Assembly: GCF_947495965.1 (NCBI RefSeq)
Contig: NZ_CANMBB010000004.1
Location: 186,001 to 250,000 of the forward strand
Reading direction: 5' to 3'
DNA length: 64,000 bases
Source: an uncultured Maribacter sp.
GTDB lineage: Bacteria > Bacteroidota > Bacteroidia > Flavobacteriales > Flavobacteriaceae
Positions 56,235 through 64,000 of the stretch are shown one piece after another. Made by a program: the position numbers and the translations under genes. The notes under the pieces are model-generated. The model was given only the letters and a program-made list of their open reading frames with translations, made no database searches and was not told where the DNA came from. The first letter of the stretch is position 1; every line of letters begins with the position of its first letter.

Positions 56235-57209
56235 ATGAAAAAAATACTGACTTTATACGTAATAATACTGGCAACGATGATTTCGTGTCAAGAAAAAAAT
56301 AATACAACAATACATAAAGATAACGTAACTACAACTGAAACAAAAATGACACAAATAAAATATAAAAAAATAGATATTAATGGCGTAAACATTGCATACA
56401 GAGAATCTGGAAATAAAGAGAGGCCAACTATTGTACTTTTACATGGTTTTCCTTCCTCATCCCATCAATATAGGAAAGTATTAAATCAGCTTTCTAATGA
56501 CTTTCATTTAATTGCACCAGATTATCCTGGGTTTGGAAATAGCGATTTTCCATCAGCAAACGATTACGAATATACTTTTGATAATATTGCATTAACTATT
56601 GACGCTTTTCTAGTTAAAAAAGGAATCTCATCTTATGCATTAATGCTACAAGATTATGGCGCTCCTATTGGTTTTAGAATAGCTACTGCACACCCAGAAA
56701 AAGTTACTGCTATTATTAATCAAAACGGAAATGCTTACGAAGAAGGCTTAGGGGAATCATGGGCAGGAATAAGAGAACTTTGGGCTAACAGAAATAAAAA
56801 TACTGAAAACGCTCTTTTACCAGCGTTCTCATTGGAAGGGTTGGAGTGGCAATATACACATGGAACCAGAAACCCTGAGAATGTGAATCCAGATACGTGG
56901 CATTTAGATTTTTTAAGATTATCAAGACCAAATGCGCATGCAGTTAATATTGATTTGTTTTATGATTATCAAAACAATTTAAAATTATATCCTAAATGGC
57001 AGCAATATTTAAGAGATAATCAACCGCCATTATTAATAGTTTGGGGTAAAAATGATGCATTCTTTCCTGAAAGTGGTGCAGAAGCTTTTAAGAAAGATGT
57101 AAAAAATATTGATTACAACATTTACGATACTGGACATTTTGCTTTGGAAGAAGATGGAGATAAAATAATTGCAAAAATGAAAGTATTCATGCAAAAAGCA
57201 CTAAAATAG
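56235..57209 (+). CDS. Alpha/beta-hydrolase, haloalkane dehalogenase / epoxide hydrolase-like, lipoprotein
   Basis: A 324-residue protein with a lipoprotein signal (VIILATMISCQEKNN, Cys about residue 18). The fold has the oxyanion motif LLHGFPSSSHQYRK, APDYPGFGNSDFP, and the nucleophile elbow LQDYGAPIGFRIA with Asp as nucleophile, which favours dehalogenase or epoxide hydrolase over esterase. The acid is in WGKNDAFFPES and the His in DTGHFALEE. Substrate unknown. With DUF1348 and TetR genes upstream it forms a regulated detoxification-like cluster; that function is inferred. Confidence 0.85.
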   Translation: MKKILTLYVIILATMISCQEKNNTTIHKDNVTTTETKMTQIKYKKIDINGVNIAYRESGNKERPTIVLLHGFPSSSHQYRKVLNQLSNDFHLIAPDYPGFGNSDFPSANDYEYTFDNIALTIDAFLVKKGISSYALMLQDYGAPIGFRIATAHPEKVTAIINQNGNAYEEGLGESWAGIRELWANRNKNTENALLPAFSLEGLEWQYTHGTRNPENVNPDTWHLDFLRLSRPNAHAVNIDLFYDYQNNLKLYPKWQQYLRDNQPPLLIVWGKNDAFFPESGAEAFKKDVKNIDYNIYDTGHFALEEDGDKIIAKMKVFMQKALK

Positions 57210-57228
57210 CGTCATAATAATTAGGTAT

Positions 57229-57277
57229 AAAAACAATAGCGGTTTTGGGGGGGCAACTTTAAACCGTTATTGTTTTT
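57229..57277 (+). terminator. Terminator after the hydrolase gene
   Basis: Long arms AAAACAATAGCGGTTT and AAACCGTTATTGTTTT with a G-rich loop, then a T-run. It ends the TetR-regulated operon. Confidence 0.8.
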
Positions 57278-57381
57278 ATTTAAGTATATTGTTAATTAAA
57301 AAGCAGTTATTATTTTACCTATCAATTGCTTTTATATTAGCCAACACTTTTGCTTTAAAAAAGTTAAGATTAAATCTGTTT

Positions 57382-58038
57382 ATGACAATAAAACGCAAAA
57401 AAGAACCATGGCCTACAAAGGCAGTAATGCACCAGATTTACGAAAAAAAGATGTGGGGCGGAGATGTTGATTTTTATTCTGGTTTGGGTTCTCATTCTTC
57501 AAAATTTGTTGCCCCTTATGTAAAAGAAGTTTCTCTTTTTTTTAATTCTTTTAATACGCGCTTGGAGGTTTGTGATTTGGGTTGTGGAGATTTTAATGTT
57601 GGGATACAATTAGTGAATTTAACTAAAAAATATATTGCGGTAGATATTGTTCCTAACCTTATTGAACGGAATAAACACCTTTTTAAAGAAGACAATTTAG
57701 AGTTTTTGTGTTTAGATATTAGCAAAGATAAATTGCCAAATGCAGATTGTGCAATTGTTAGGCAGGTAATGCAACACATAAGTAATACAGAAATTATAAG
57801 CCTTCTTAAAAAACTAAGAAAGTATAAATATCTTATAATTACAGAGCACTTGCCTGTACATAGTTTTGTTCCAAATAAAGATATTATATCTGGTCAAGGA
57901 ATACGATTAAAAAAGAACAGCGGAGTAGATATTTTACAACCGCCTTTTTTAGCAAAAACCAAATTAATTAAAAATTTAACAATCTCTTCTTACGATAGTA
58001 AAAGCGCAATTTTCACCAATTTGTATCAAAATTTTTAA
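57382..58038 (+). CDS. Class I SAM-dependent methyltransferase-like protein
   Basis: From ATG 57382 the protein has 218 residues. Motif I is EVCDLGCGDFNVGIQL, followed by KKYIAVDIVPNLIERN and the post-motif IVRQVMQHISNTEIISLLKKL, as in Rossmann methyltransferases. A longer reading from a TTG at 57289 would add 31 mostly hydrophobic residues, so a membrane-anchored form is possible. Substrate unknown. It stands between two terminators-separated units. Confidence 0.72.
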   Translation: MTIKRKKEPWPTKAVMHQIYEKKMWGGDVDFYSGLGSHSSKFVAPYVKEVSLFFNSFNTRLEVCDLGCGDFNVGIQLVNLTKKYIAVDIVPNLIERNKHLFKEDNLEFLCLDISKDKLPNADCAIVRQVMQHISNTEIISLLKKLRKYKYLIITEHLPVHSFVPNKDIISGQGIRLKKNSGVDILQPPFLAKTKLIKNLTISSYDSKSAIFTNLYQNF

Positions 58039-58111
58039 AGGCAAATAAAAAAATATTGCAACCAACTTCTAAGTAATGCATCTAAATTATAACCACTTAA
58101 AATAAATAGTT

Positions 58112-59350
58112 ATGAAAATTAGATTTGCTTTAATTATAGTTGCTCTAACCTTTAGTTTTTTTTCTTGTGAAAAAGAGGAGGATGGTAAGTATGCAGATTA
58201 TTTAGTAGCAAGACCTTTAAAAATATCCAAAACAGAATTTAATAATGGAGTAGATATTATTGCTCCTATGCCTATAAAGGAGTCTGGAAAAATATATGCT
58301 TATAAGAATTATATTTTTATAAATGACAAGTACAAAGGAGTGCATGTAATAGATAATACAAATTCGGCTTCTCCAAAGAAAATAGCTTTTATTAAAATAG
58401 CTGGCAATGTAGATATATCTATAAAAGATGATTATTTATATGCAGATAGTATTACAGATTTAATGGTATTAGATATATCGGATATTAATACTATTAAAAT
58501 TGTAAATCGTTTAAAGAATGTTTTAAAAGATAATGTGGTGTGGCCAGTGGCAGATTTTTATGAATATGATGAGGTAGATTATGAAAATGAAGTTGTTGTT
58601 GGTTGGGAAACTGTAACAGAAAGGCGATTAATAGAAGAGTATGAGGAGCGTTTTGGAGGGCCAGACATTGCTCTTTTTGAAGATACAAATGCACGTTCCG
58701 TTGGGCAAGGAGGGTCTTTAGCACGTTTTAAGATTGTGGAAGATTATTTATATGCGGTAGATAGCCATACTATAAATGTTTTTAATATTGAAGATTTAGG
58801 TAATCCAAAAGATTTAGAAGATGTATTCGCAGGTTTTGATATTGAAACTATTTTTAATAAAGGAAATCATCTTTTTTTAGGAAGTATGCGCGGTATGTAT
58901 ATCTATGATATTACTACACCAGCTACTCCTACTTTTGTTTCAGAATTTCAACACGGTACCGCATGTGATCCTGTTGTAGTAGATGGCGATTATGCGTATG
59001 TTACTTTAAGAGGGGGCAATGCTTGTGGTGCAACGGAGAGCGGTTTGTTTATTGTAGATATTTCTGTAATATCTAATCCTGTTTTAGCAGAAAATTACCC
59101 TCTAGAGGGGCCTTATGGTTTGGGAATAAAAGATGAGAAACTATTTATTTGCGATGGTGAAGCAGGATTAAAAGTATACGATAAAACAAATATTGAAGAT
59201 TTAAAAGAGCTAAATCATTTTAAAGATATAGATACTTTTGATGTAATTCCGTTAGAAAACCAGTTATTAATGGTAGGCGATGAAATTTTATATCAATACG
59301 AGTATTTAAATAATAACATAAAGTTAATAAGCACTTTAGAACTAAATTAG
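58112..59350 (+). CDS. LVIVD repeat-containing lipoprotein
   Basis: A 412-residue lipoprotein (signal LTFSFFSCEKEED, Cys about residue 20). The body consists of repeated strands of the LVIVD type, such as YKGVHVIDNTNSASPKKIAFI, LMVLDISDINTIKIVNRL, GMYIYDITTPATPTFVSEF and GLFIVDISVISNPVLAENY, which suggests a beta-propeller. Probably surface or periplasmic; binding partner unknown. A terminator follows at 59369-59398. Confidence 0.87.
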   Translation: MKIRFALIIVALTFSFFSCEKEEDGKYADYLVARPLKISKTEFNNGVDIIAPMPIKESGKIYAYKNYIFINDKYKGVHVIDNTNSASPKKIAFIKIAGNVDISIKDDYLYADSITDLMVLDISDINTIKIVNRLKNVLKDNVVWPVADFYEYDEVDYENEVVVGWETVTERRLIEEYEERFGGPDIALFEDTNARSVGQGGSLARFKIVEDYLYAVDSHTINVFNIEDLGNPKDLEDVFAGFDIETIFNKGNHLFLGSMRGMYIYDITTPATPTFVSEFQHGTACDPVVVDGDYAYVTLRGGNACGATESGLFIVDISVISNPVLAENYPLEGPYGLGIKDEKLFICDGEAGLKVYDKTNIEDLKELNHFKDIDTFDVIPLENQLLMVGDEILYQYEYLNNNIKLISTLELN

Positions 59351-59368
59351 AATACTCTAATACTTAGT

Positions 59369-59398
59369 AAAAAGCTCTTTAAAAAGGAGCTTTTTTTT
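59369..59398 (+). terminator. Terminator after the LVIVD lipoprotein gene
   Basis: Stem AAAAGCTC / GAGCTTTT followed by a run of eight or more T. Confidence 0.8.
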
Positions 59399-59440
59399 AT
59401 ACATATATATTAGGTATAACATTTAATTAAAAATTTCGAC

Positions 59441-59448
59441 TACTTTTG
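59441..59448 (+). promoter_or_regulatory. topA promoter -7 box
   Basis: TACTTTTG fits TAnnTTTG; the topA ATG at 59468 lies 19 bases downstream. Confidence 0.5.
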
Positions 59449-59467
59449 TTGCTTCAAAAAGGAATGA

Positions 59468-61975
59468 ATGGCTAAGAATTTAGTAATAGTAGAGTCGCCA
59501 GCAAAGGCAAAAACCATAGAGAAGTTTTTAGGTAAAGATTTTAAAGTAGAGTCCAGTTTTGGGCATATTGCAGATTTACCTTCTAAAGAATTAGGTGTAG
59601 ATGTCGACAAAGATTTTGAACCTAAATACATAGTAGATAAGGATAAGAAAGCCTTAGTCAAAAAACTAAAAGATTTAGCAAAGAAGGCAGATACTATATG
59701 GCTAGCGAGTGATGAGGATCGTGAGGGAGAGGCTATTTCTTGGCATTTAGCAGAGGAGCTAAAATTGGATAAAGACAAAACAAAAAGAATTGTTTTTAAC
59801 TCTATTACTAAATCGGCAATTCAGAAAGCAATTGAAAATCCAAGAGAAATAAATTATAATTTGGTAAATGCCCAACAAGCCAGAAGGGTGTTAGACCGTT
59901 TGGTAGGGTACCAATTATCCCCAGTACTTTGGAAAAAAATTAAGCCAGGACTTTCTGCGGGTAGAGTACAATCTGTAGCAGTGCGTCTAATTGTAGAACG
60001 AGAGCGTAGTATAGAAGCCTTTACACCAGTAGCTTCCTATAGAATATCAGCACAATTTGTTACTAAAGAAGGTAGCGTGTTTACTGCAAAACTTAATAAA
60101 ACATTTGCTTTTAAAGAAGAAGCACAAGCGTTTTTAGATAAGAATATAGATGCTAATTTTTCAGTTGGTAATTTAGACAAAAAACCAGCTAAAAAATCAC
60201 CATCTGCACCATTTACAACATCAACCTTACAACAAGAAGCCGCAAGAAAATTATATTTTTCGGTTGGTAGAACCATGCAAGTAGCACAGCGCTTATATGA
60301 AGCAGGACTTATTACTTACATGAGAACAGATAGTGTAAACCTTTCTTCCGAGGCGGTTAATGCAGCAAAGGACGCTATTATTCAAAACTACGGAGAATCC
60401 TATAGTACTGTACGTAATTTTACAGGAAAAACAAAAGGAGCGCAAGAGGCACATGAAGCCGTTAGACCTACAGAAATGTCGCGTTCATCGGTTTCTTTAG
60501 AGCGTGATCAATCTAAGTTATATGAGCTTATTTGGAAACGTACTATAGCATCCCAAATGAGTGATGCGCAATTAGAAAGAACAAACGTTAAAATAAAAAC
60601 CAACACCCATTCTGAAGAATTTACAGCAAATGGAGAGGTTATAAAATTTGATGGTTTCTTAAAAGTATATTTAGAAAGTTCTGATGATGAGGATCAAGCA
60701 GAAGAGCAGGAAGGCATGTTACCTGCAATGCAAGTTGGAGAAGCTTTAAGCAATAAATATATAACAGCTACAGAGCGTTTTTCTAGAGCACCATATAGAT
60801 TTACAGAAGCTTCTTTAGTTAAGAAATTAGAAGAATTAGGAATTGGAAGACCATCTACCTATGCGCCAACAATATCTACAATTCTTAATAGAGGATATGT
60901 AGAAAAAGGAACTATAGAAGGTGTAGAAAGAAAATATACGCAATTAGTTTTAGAATCTAATGCGGTATCAGAAAAGAACCTTACAGAAACAGTAGGCTCT
61001 GATAAAGGTAAAATGGTTCCTACAGATATAGGGATGATTGTTACCGATTTCTTAGTAAGTAATTTTGCTAACATTTTAGATTACAATTTCACAGCAAAAG
61101 TGGAAGAAGATTTTGATGAAATAGCAACAGGCGAAGAAGACTGGAAAAAAGTAATGAAAACTTTTTATAAAGATTTTCATCCAACAGTTCTAGATGTAGA
61201 AGCAAATGCAGAGCGTGCAAGCGGGGAACGTATTTTAGGTAAAGACCCAAAATCTGGCAGACAAGTATCTGTACGTTTAGGAAGATTTGGACCTATGGTA
61301 CAAATTGGTACTGCAGAAGAAGAAGAGAAGCCATTATTTGCTAGTTTACTACCAGAACAAAATTTAGGGAGTATAACCTATGAAGAAGCAATGGAACTTT
61401 TTAAATTACCTAGAGATTTAGGAGTTTATGAAGGAGAAGAAGTTGCAGCAAATGTTGGTAGGTTTGGGCCTTATGTTCGTTTTGGTAAGAAATTTATTTC
61501 TCTTCCAAAGGATGAAAGTGCTATGAACATTACCATGGAAAGAGCCATAGAACTTATTATAGAAAAACAAAAAGCAGATGCACCAATTGCTACCTACGAA
61601 GATAAAGATGTAGTTAAAGGCGTAGGGCGTTTTGGGCCATTCATAAAATGGAATGGTATGTTTATTAATGTTAACAAAAAGTACGATTTTGATAATCTAT
61701 CACAAGCAGATATCGAAGAATTGATAGAAGCTAAAAAACAGAAAGAGATAGATAAGGTTGTTCATAACTGGGAGGAAGAAGGTATTCGTATAGAAAAAGC
61801 AAGATGGGGAAGGCATAATGTTCTAAAAGGTAAAATTAAAGTAGAGCTTGCTAAAACAGTGGATGCTGCCGCTATGACTTTAGAAGAAGCAAAAGCATTA
61901 ATAGAGGCAAAAACGCCAAAGAAAAAAGCAAAGGCTAAACCAAAAGCGAAAGCAAAACCAAAAGCTAAGAAATAA
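59468..61975 (+). CDS. topA: DNA topoisomerase I
   Basis: An 835-residue type IA topoisomerase. The Toprim domain has LVIVESPAKAKTIEKFLG and SDEDREGEAISWHL (acidic metal triad). The catalytic Tyr is in LITYMRTDSVNLS (about residue 281). GRPSTYAPTISTI follows in domain 1, and Zn-finger-poor C-terminal topo repeats (VGRFGPYVRFG, VGRFGPFIKWN) lead to a Lys/Ala-rich tail. It relaxes negative supercoils. It starts 118 bases after the LVIVD gene and is 2 bases upstream of the formimidoylglutamase gene. Confidence 0.96.
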   Translation: MAKNLVIVESPAKAKTIEKFLGKDFKVESSFGHIADLPSKELGVDVDKDFEPKYIVDKDKKALVKKLKDLAKKADTIWLASDEDREGEAISWHLAEELKLDKDKTKRIVFNSITKSAIQKAIENPREINYNLVNAQQARRVLDRLVGYQLSPVLWKKIKPGLSAGRVQSVAVRLIVERERSIEAFTPVASYRISAQFVTKEGSVFTAKLNKTFAFKEEAQAFLDKNIDANFSVGNLDKKPAKKSPSAPFTTSTLQQEAARKLYFSVGRTMQVAQRLYEAGLITYMRTDSVNLSSEAVNAAKDAIIQNYGESYSTVRNFTGKTKGAQEAHEAVRPTEMSRSSVSLERDQSKLYELIWKRTIASQMSDAQLERTNVKIKTNTHSEEFTANGEVIKFDGFLKVYLESSDDEDQAEEQEGMLPAMQVGEALSNKYITATERFSRAPYRFTEASLVKKLEELGIGRPSTYAPTISTILNRGYVEKGTIEGVERKYTQLVLESNAVSEKNLTETVGSDKGKMVPTDIGMIVTDFLVSNFANILDYNFTAKVEEDFDEIATGEEDWKKVMKTFYKDFHPTVLDVEANAERASGERILGKDPKSGRQVSVRLGRFGPMVQIGTAEEEEKPLFASLLPEQNLGSITYEEAMELFKLPRDLGVYEGEEVAANVGRFGPYVRFGKKFISLPKDESAMNITMERAIELIIEKQKADAPIATYEDKDVVKGVGRFGPFIKWNGMFINVNKKYDFDNLSQADIEELIEAKKQKEIDKVVHNWEEEGIRIEKARWGRHNVLKGKIKVELAKTVDAAAMTLEEAKALIEAKTPKKKAKAKPKAKAKPKAKK

Positions 61976-61977
61976 AT

Positions 61978-63132
61978 ATGGCGTATGATTTTTTAGTGCC
62001 TGTGGAAGATAAAGTAATGGCACATTGTGAGTTATTACCAGAGCAAGCTTTAGGGAAAAATATTTATGCGCATACAGAAAGAGATGGTTTGCCAGTACTG
62101 GCAAATGCATCTATAGCCCTTTTAGGAGTAAAAGAGTCTAGGAATGCATTTGAAAAGAAAACAGAAAAATTAGATGTTTCTGCTATAAGGATACAGTTTT
62201 ATAAATTAATGTCTGGCAATTGGAATTCTACCATTGTAGATATGGGGGACATTGAAGAAGGAGAATCTGTTGAAGATACCTATTTTGTAGTAAAAGAAAT
62301 TGTTGCAGGATTATTAGAAGAAAATATTGTTCCTATTATTTTAGGAGCAACACAAGATATTACCTATGCGGCTTATAGAGCTTTTGATGGGATAAAAGAC
62401 ATGATTAATTTAGTGGCTGTAGATAGCCGCTTTGATTTTGGAATGGAAGACGAACTTATTTCTTCGCATTCCTATATGAGCAAAATTATTACAGATAAGC
62501 CTAATAACTTATTTAACTTTTCTAACATAGGATACCAAAGTTATTTTAATGCGCAAGAAGAATTAGACCTTATGGAGCGTCTTTTTTTTGATTCTTATAG
62601 GTTAGGAGAAATGGTTAATGACATTACCTTGTCAGAACCAGTGTTAAGAAATGCACATATGGTAAGCTTAGATGCAAGAGCAATTAGAGCTAGTGAAATA
62701 TGCCTATCTGCAAATTTTTCTCCAAACGGGTTTAGTGGACCAGAAATTTGTGCTATTGCAAGATATGCGGGCATTAGTGATAAAGTTAGCGTGTTTGGTA
62801 TTTATGAAATGGAAAATACCGTACAATCCAGCCAATTAATTGCACAAATGATGTGGTATTTTGTAGAAGGTTATAACTTTAGAATAGAAGAATCTCCATA
62901 CTCAAATACAGACTTTAATAAGTATATAGTACCTAATGAGACCGAAGAACTTATTTTTCATAAAAGCTTATTAACAGAAAGATGGTGGGTAGAAGTACCA
63001 TCAATAATATCTTCACATACTAAAACAAATTCACCTGCGTTATTACCATGCACAGAAAAGGACTATTTAGATGCATGTAATCAAAATATTCCGGAAAGGT
63101 GGTTTAAAGCTTATAAGAAAGGCTTTAATTAA
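61978..63132 (+). CDS. Arginase/formimidoylglutamase family protein
   Basis: A 384-residue ureohydrolase-fold protein. The order of motifs (ILGATQDITYAAYRAFDG, LVAVDSRFDFGM, MVSLDARAIRASE, FSGPEICAIARYAG) corresponds to the metal-binding segments of the arginase family, but several positions differ from the canonical GGDHS and DAHxD motifs, so catalysis may be altered. In Flavobacteria this gene is usually annotated as formimidoylglutamase and sits between topA and gldK, as here. Whether it acts on histidine breakdown products is uncertain. Confidence 0.8.
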   Translation: MAYDFLVPVEDKVMAHCELLPEQALGKNIYAHTERDGLPVLANASIALLGVKESRNAFEKKTEKLDVSAIRIQFYKLMSGNWNSTIVDMGDIEEGESVEDTYFVVKEIVAGLLEENIVPIILGATQDITYAAYRAFDGIKDMINLVAVDSRFDFGMEDELISSHSYMSKIITDKPNNLFNFSNIGYQSYFNAQEELDLMERLFFDSYRLGEMVNDITLSEPVLRNAHMVSLDARAIRASEICLSANFSPNGFSGPEICAIARYAGISDKVSVFGIYEMENTVQSSQLIAQMMWYFVEGYNFRIEESPYSNTDFNKYIVPNETEELIFHKSLLTERWWVEVPSIISSHTKTNSPALLPCTEKDYLDACNQNIPERWFKAYKKGFN

Positions 63133-63256
63133 CATAAAATTTTTTTAAAAGGATTACAAGTACAATACAATAATTTGCTCAAAACGTAGTTTTAGAGAGT
63201 AGAATAAACAATTGTGTTTGCAATTTTTAACCATAATCGAAATTTAACCTAAAGTA

Positions 63257-64000
63257 TGAAGAAGCTATTGTTATCATCTATAGCGTTTGTTTTTTTACTC
63301 ACGAGTTGTGGGTCTAAAACTAAAGGAGAGCTAGTCGGAGTCCAAGGAAAGAAGTGGTATCCGGAAAAACCCTATGGAATGGAATTAATCCCAAGAGGAT
63401 CTTTCATTATGGGTAAGAGTGAGGAAGACCAAGCTAAAGTTCTTAACGCACCAACAAAAACAGTAACCGTTCGTTCTTTTTATATGGATGATACTGAAAT
63501 TACAAATAGCGAGTATCGCCAGTTTGTAGAGTGGGTAAAAGATTCTATTACTAGAACAAAATTAGCTATCCTTGCTGATGAGTTAGGTATAGGTCCAGAA
63601 GAAGGAGGAATTGGAGATTTTGTATTTAAAGATGCAGATACCACCAAAGCCTCAGTTTATGACAAGTATATGTTAGATAACTATTCTGGTATGGGCGAAA
63701 CTGGTTTTGAAGGAAGAGCGCTTAATAAAGATGAAAATCTTATTTGGGACGTTTCAGAATATCCAGATGAATATTATACCGAAGTAATGGACTCTCTTTA
63801 TATTCCTGAAGAAGAATCATACAATGGGCAAAGAACAATAGACGTTACTAAACTTAAATATAAGTATAGTTGGATGGATATTGAAGCTGCAGCGCGTGCA
63901 TCTAGAAAAGGAAATAAGAGTAGAAAAGACTTTATTCGTCATGAAGAGTTAGAAATTTATCCAGATACAACGGTATGGATTCGTGATTTTGAGTATTCTT
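63257..64000 (+). CDS. gldK: Gliding motility / T9SS lipoprotein GldK, N-terminal part (partial)
   Basis: The frame runs from ATG 63257 to the window end, 248 codons, without a stop. It starts with a lipoprotein signal (LSSIAFVFLLTSCGSKT, Cys about residue 19) and continues GELVGVQGKKWYPEKPYGMELIPRGSFIMGKSEEDQ, then RSFYMDDTEITNSEYRQFVEWV, the formylglycine-generating-enzyme-like domain of GldK. It forms the periplasmic ring of the type IX secretion system with GldN. topA and formimidoylglutamase upstream are its usual neighbours; gldL, gldM and gldN would be expected beyond the window. Confidence 0.93.

Overview
The window is a chromosomal segment of an AT-rich Bacteroidetes, most likely a marine Flavobacteriaceae. 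The evidence is the gene order topA - formimidoylglutamase - gldK (gliding motility / type IX secretion), purH - mreB - mreC - mreD - mrdA - rodA, and groES - groEL next to secG, lptE and miaB. TAnnTTTG-type -7 promoter boxes, Bacteroidetes-type lipoprotein signals and type II-C Cas9 architecture agree. No rRNA or tRNA gene was seen.

Layout. (1) 1-8906: a tightly packed accessory block of RND efflux genes (one permease cut by the window edge, adaptor, second permease, TolC-like channel), a signal peptidase I and a transglutaminase-fold protein. It ends directly against a broken HMG-CoA reductase gene (8960-9364), so this looks like the edge of an insertion or rearrangement. (2) 9552-20755: core genes: dipeptidyl peptidase, POT transporter, comEC, NlpC/P60 lipoprotein, lpxB, surE and a tail-specific protease. 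(3) 20760-28500: a type II-C CRISPR-Cas locus: tracrRNA (minus), a scaRNA-like element (minus), cas9, cas1, a GIY-YIG endonuclease gene flanked by REP-like palindromes, cas2 with an in-frame stop, and an array of 10 full repeats plus one half repeat. (4) 28509-38634: DoxX-like protein, msrA/msrB, a NUC1 nuclease, the rod-shape operon, purH and a GAF protein. (5) 38809-48209: a lipoprotein, a metal-handling operon (HYC_CC_PP protein, HMA-MauE protein, TonB receptor, HMA protein), a Usp, a PiT-like transporter, an outer-membrane protein and a DUF3179 protein. (6) 48283-55019: groEL/ES, secG, a TPR-like protein, lptE, a sigma-54-type activator and miaB. (7) 55201-64000: a TetR-controlled cluster with two matching operators, a methyltransferase, an LVIVD lipoprotein, topA, formimidoylglutamase and the start of gldK.

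The most notable observation is upstream of cas9. On the minus strand a 19-nt copy of the CRISPR repeat 5' half is followed at once by an intrinsic terminator. The 12 nt just before it, where a crRNA would carry its seed, are identical to 12 nt of the cas9 promoter on the plus strand, overlapping its -7 box. The layout is that of a Cas9 autorepression guide, comparable in logic to Francisella scaRNA (II-B) and Streptococcus pyogenes tracr-L (II-A), but here in a Bacteroidetes II-C locus. The same locus carries a second oddity: a GIY-YIG nuclease bracketed by palindromic tandem repeats whose stem ends covary, sitting between cas1 and a cas2 with a nonsense codon.
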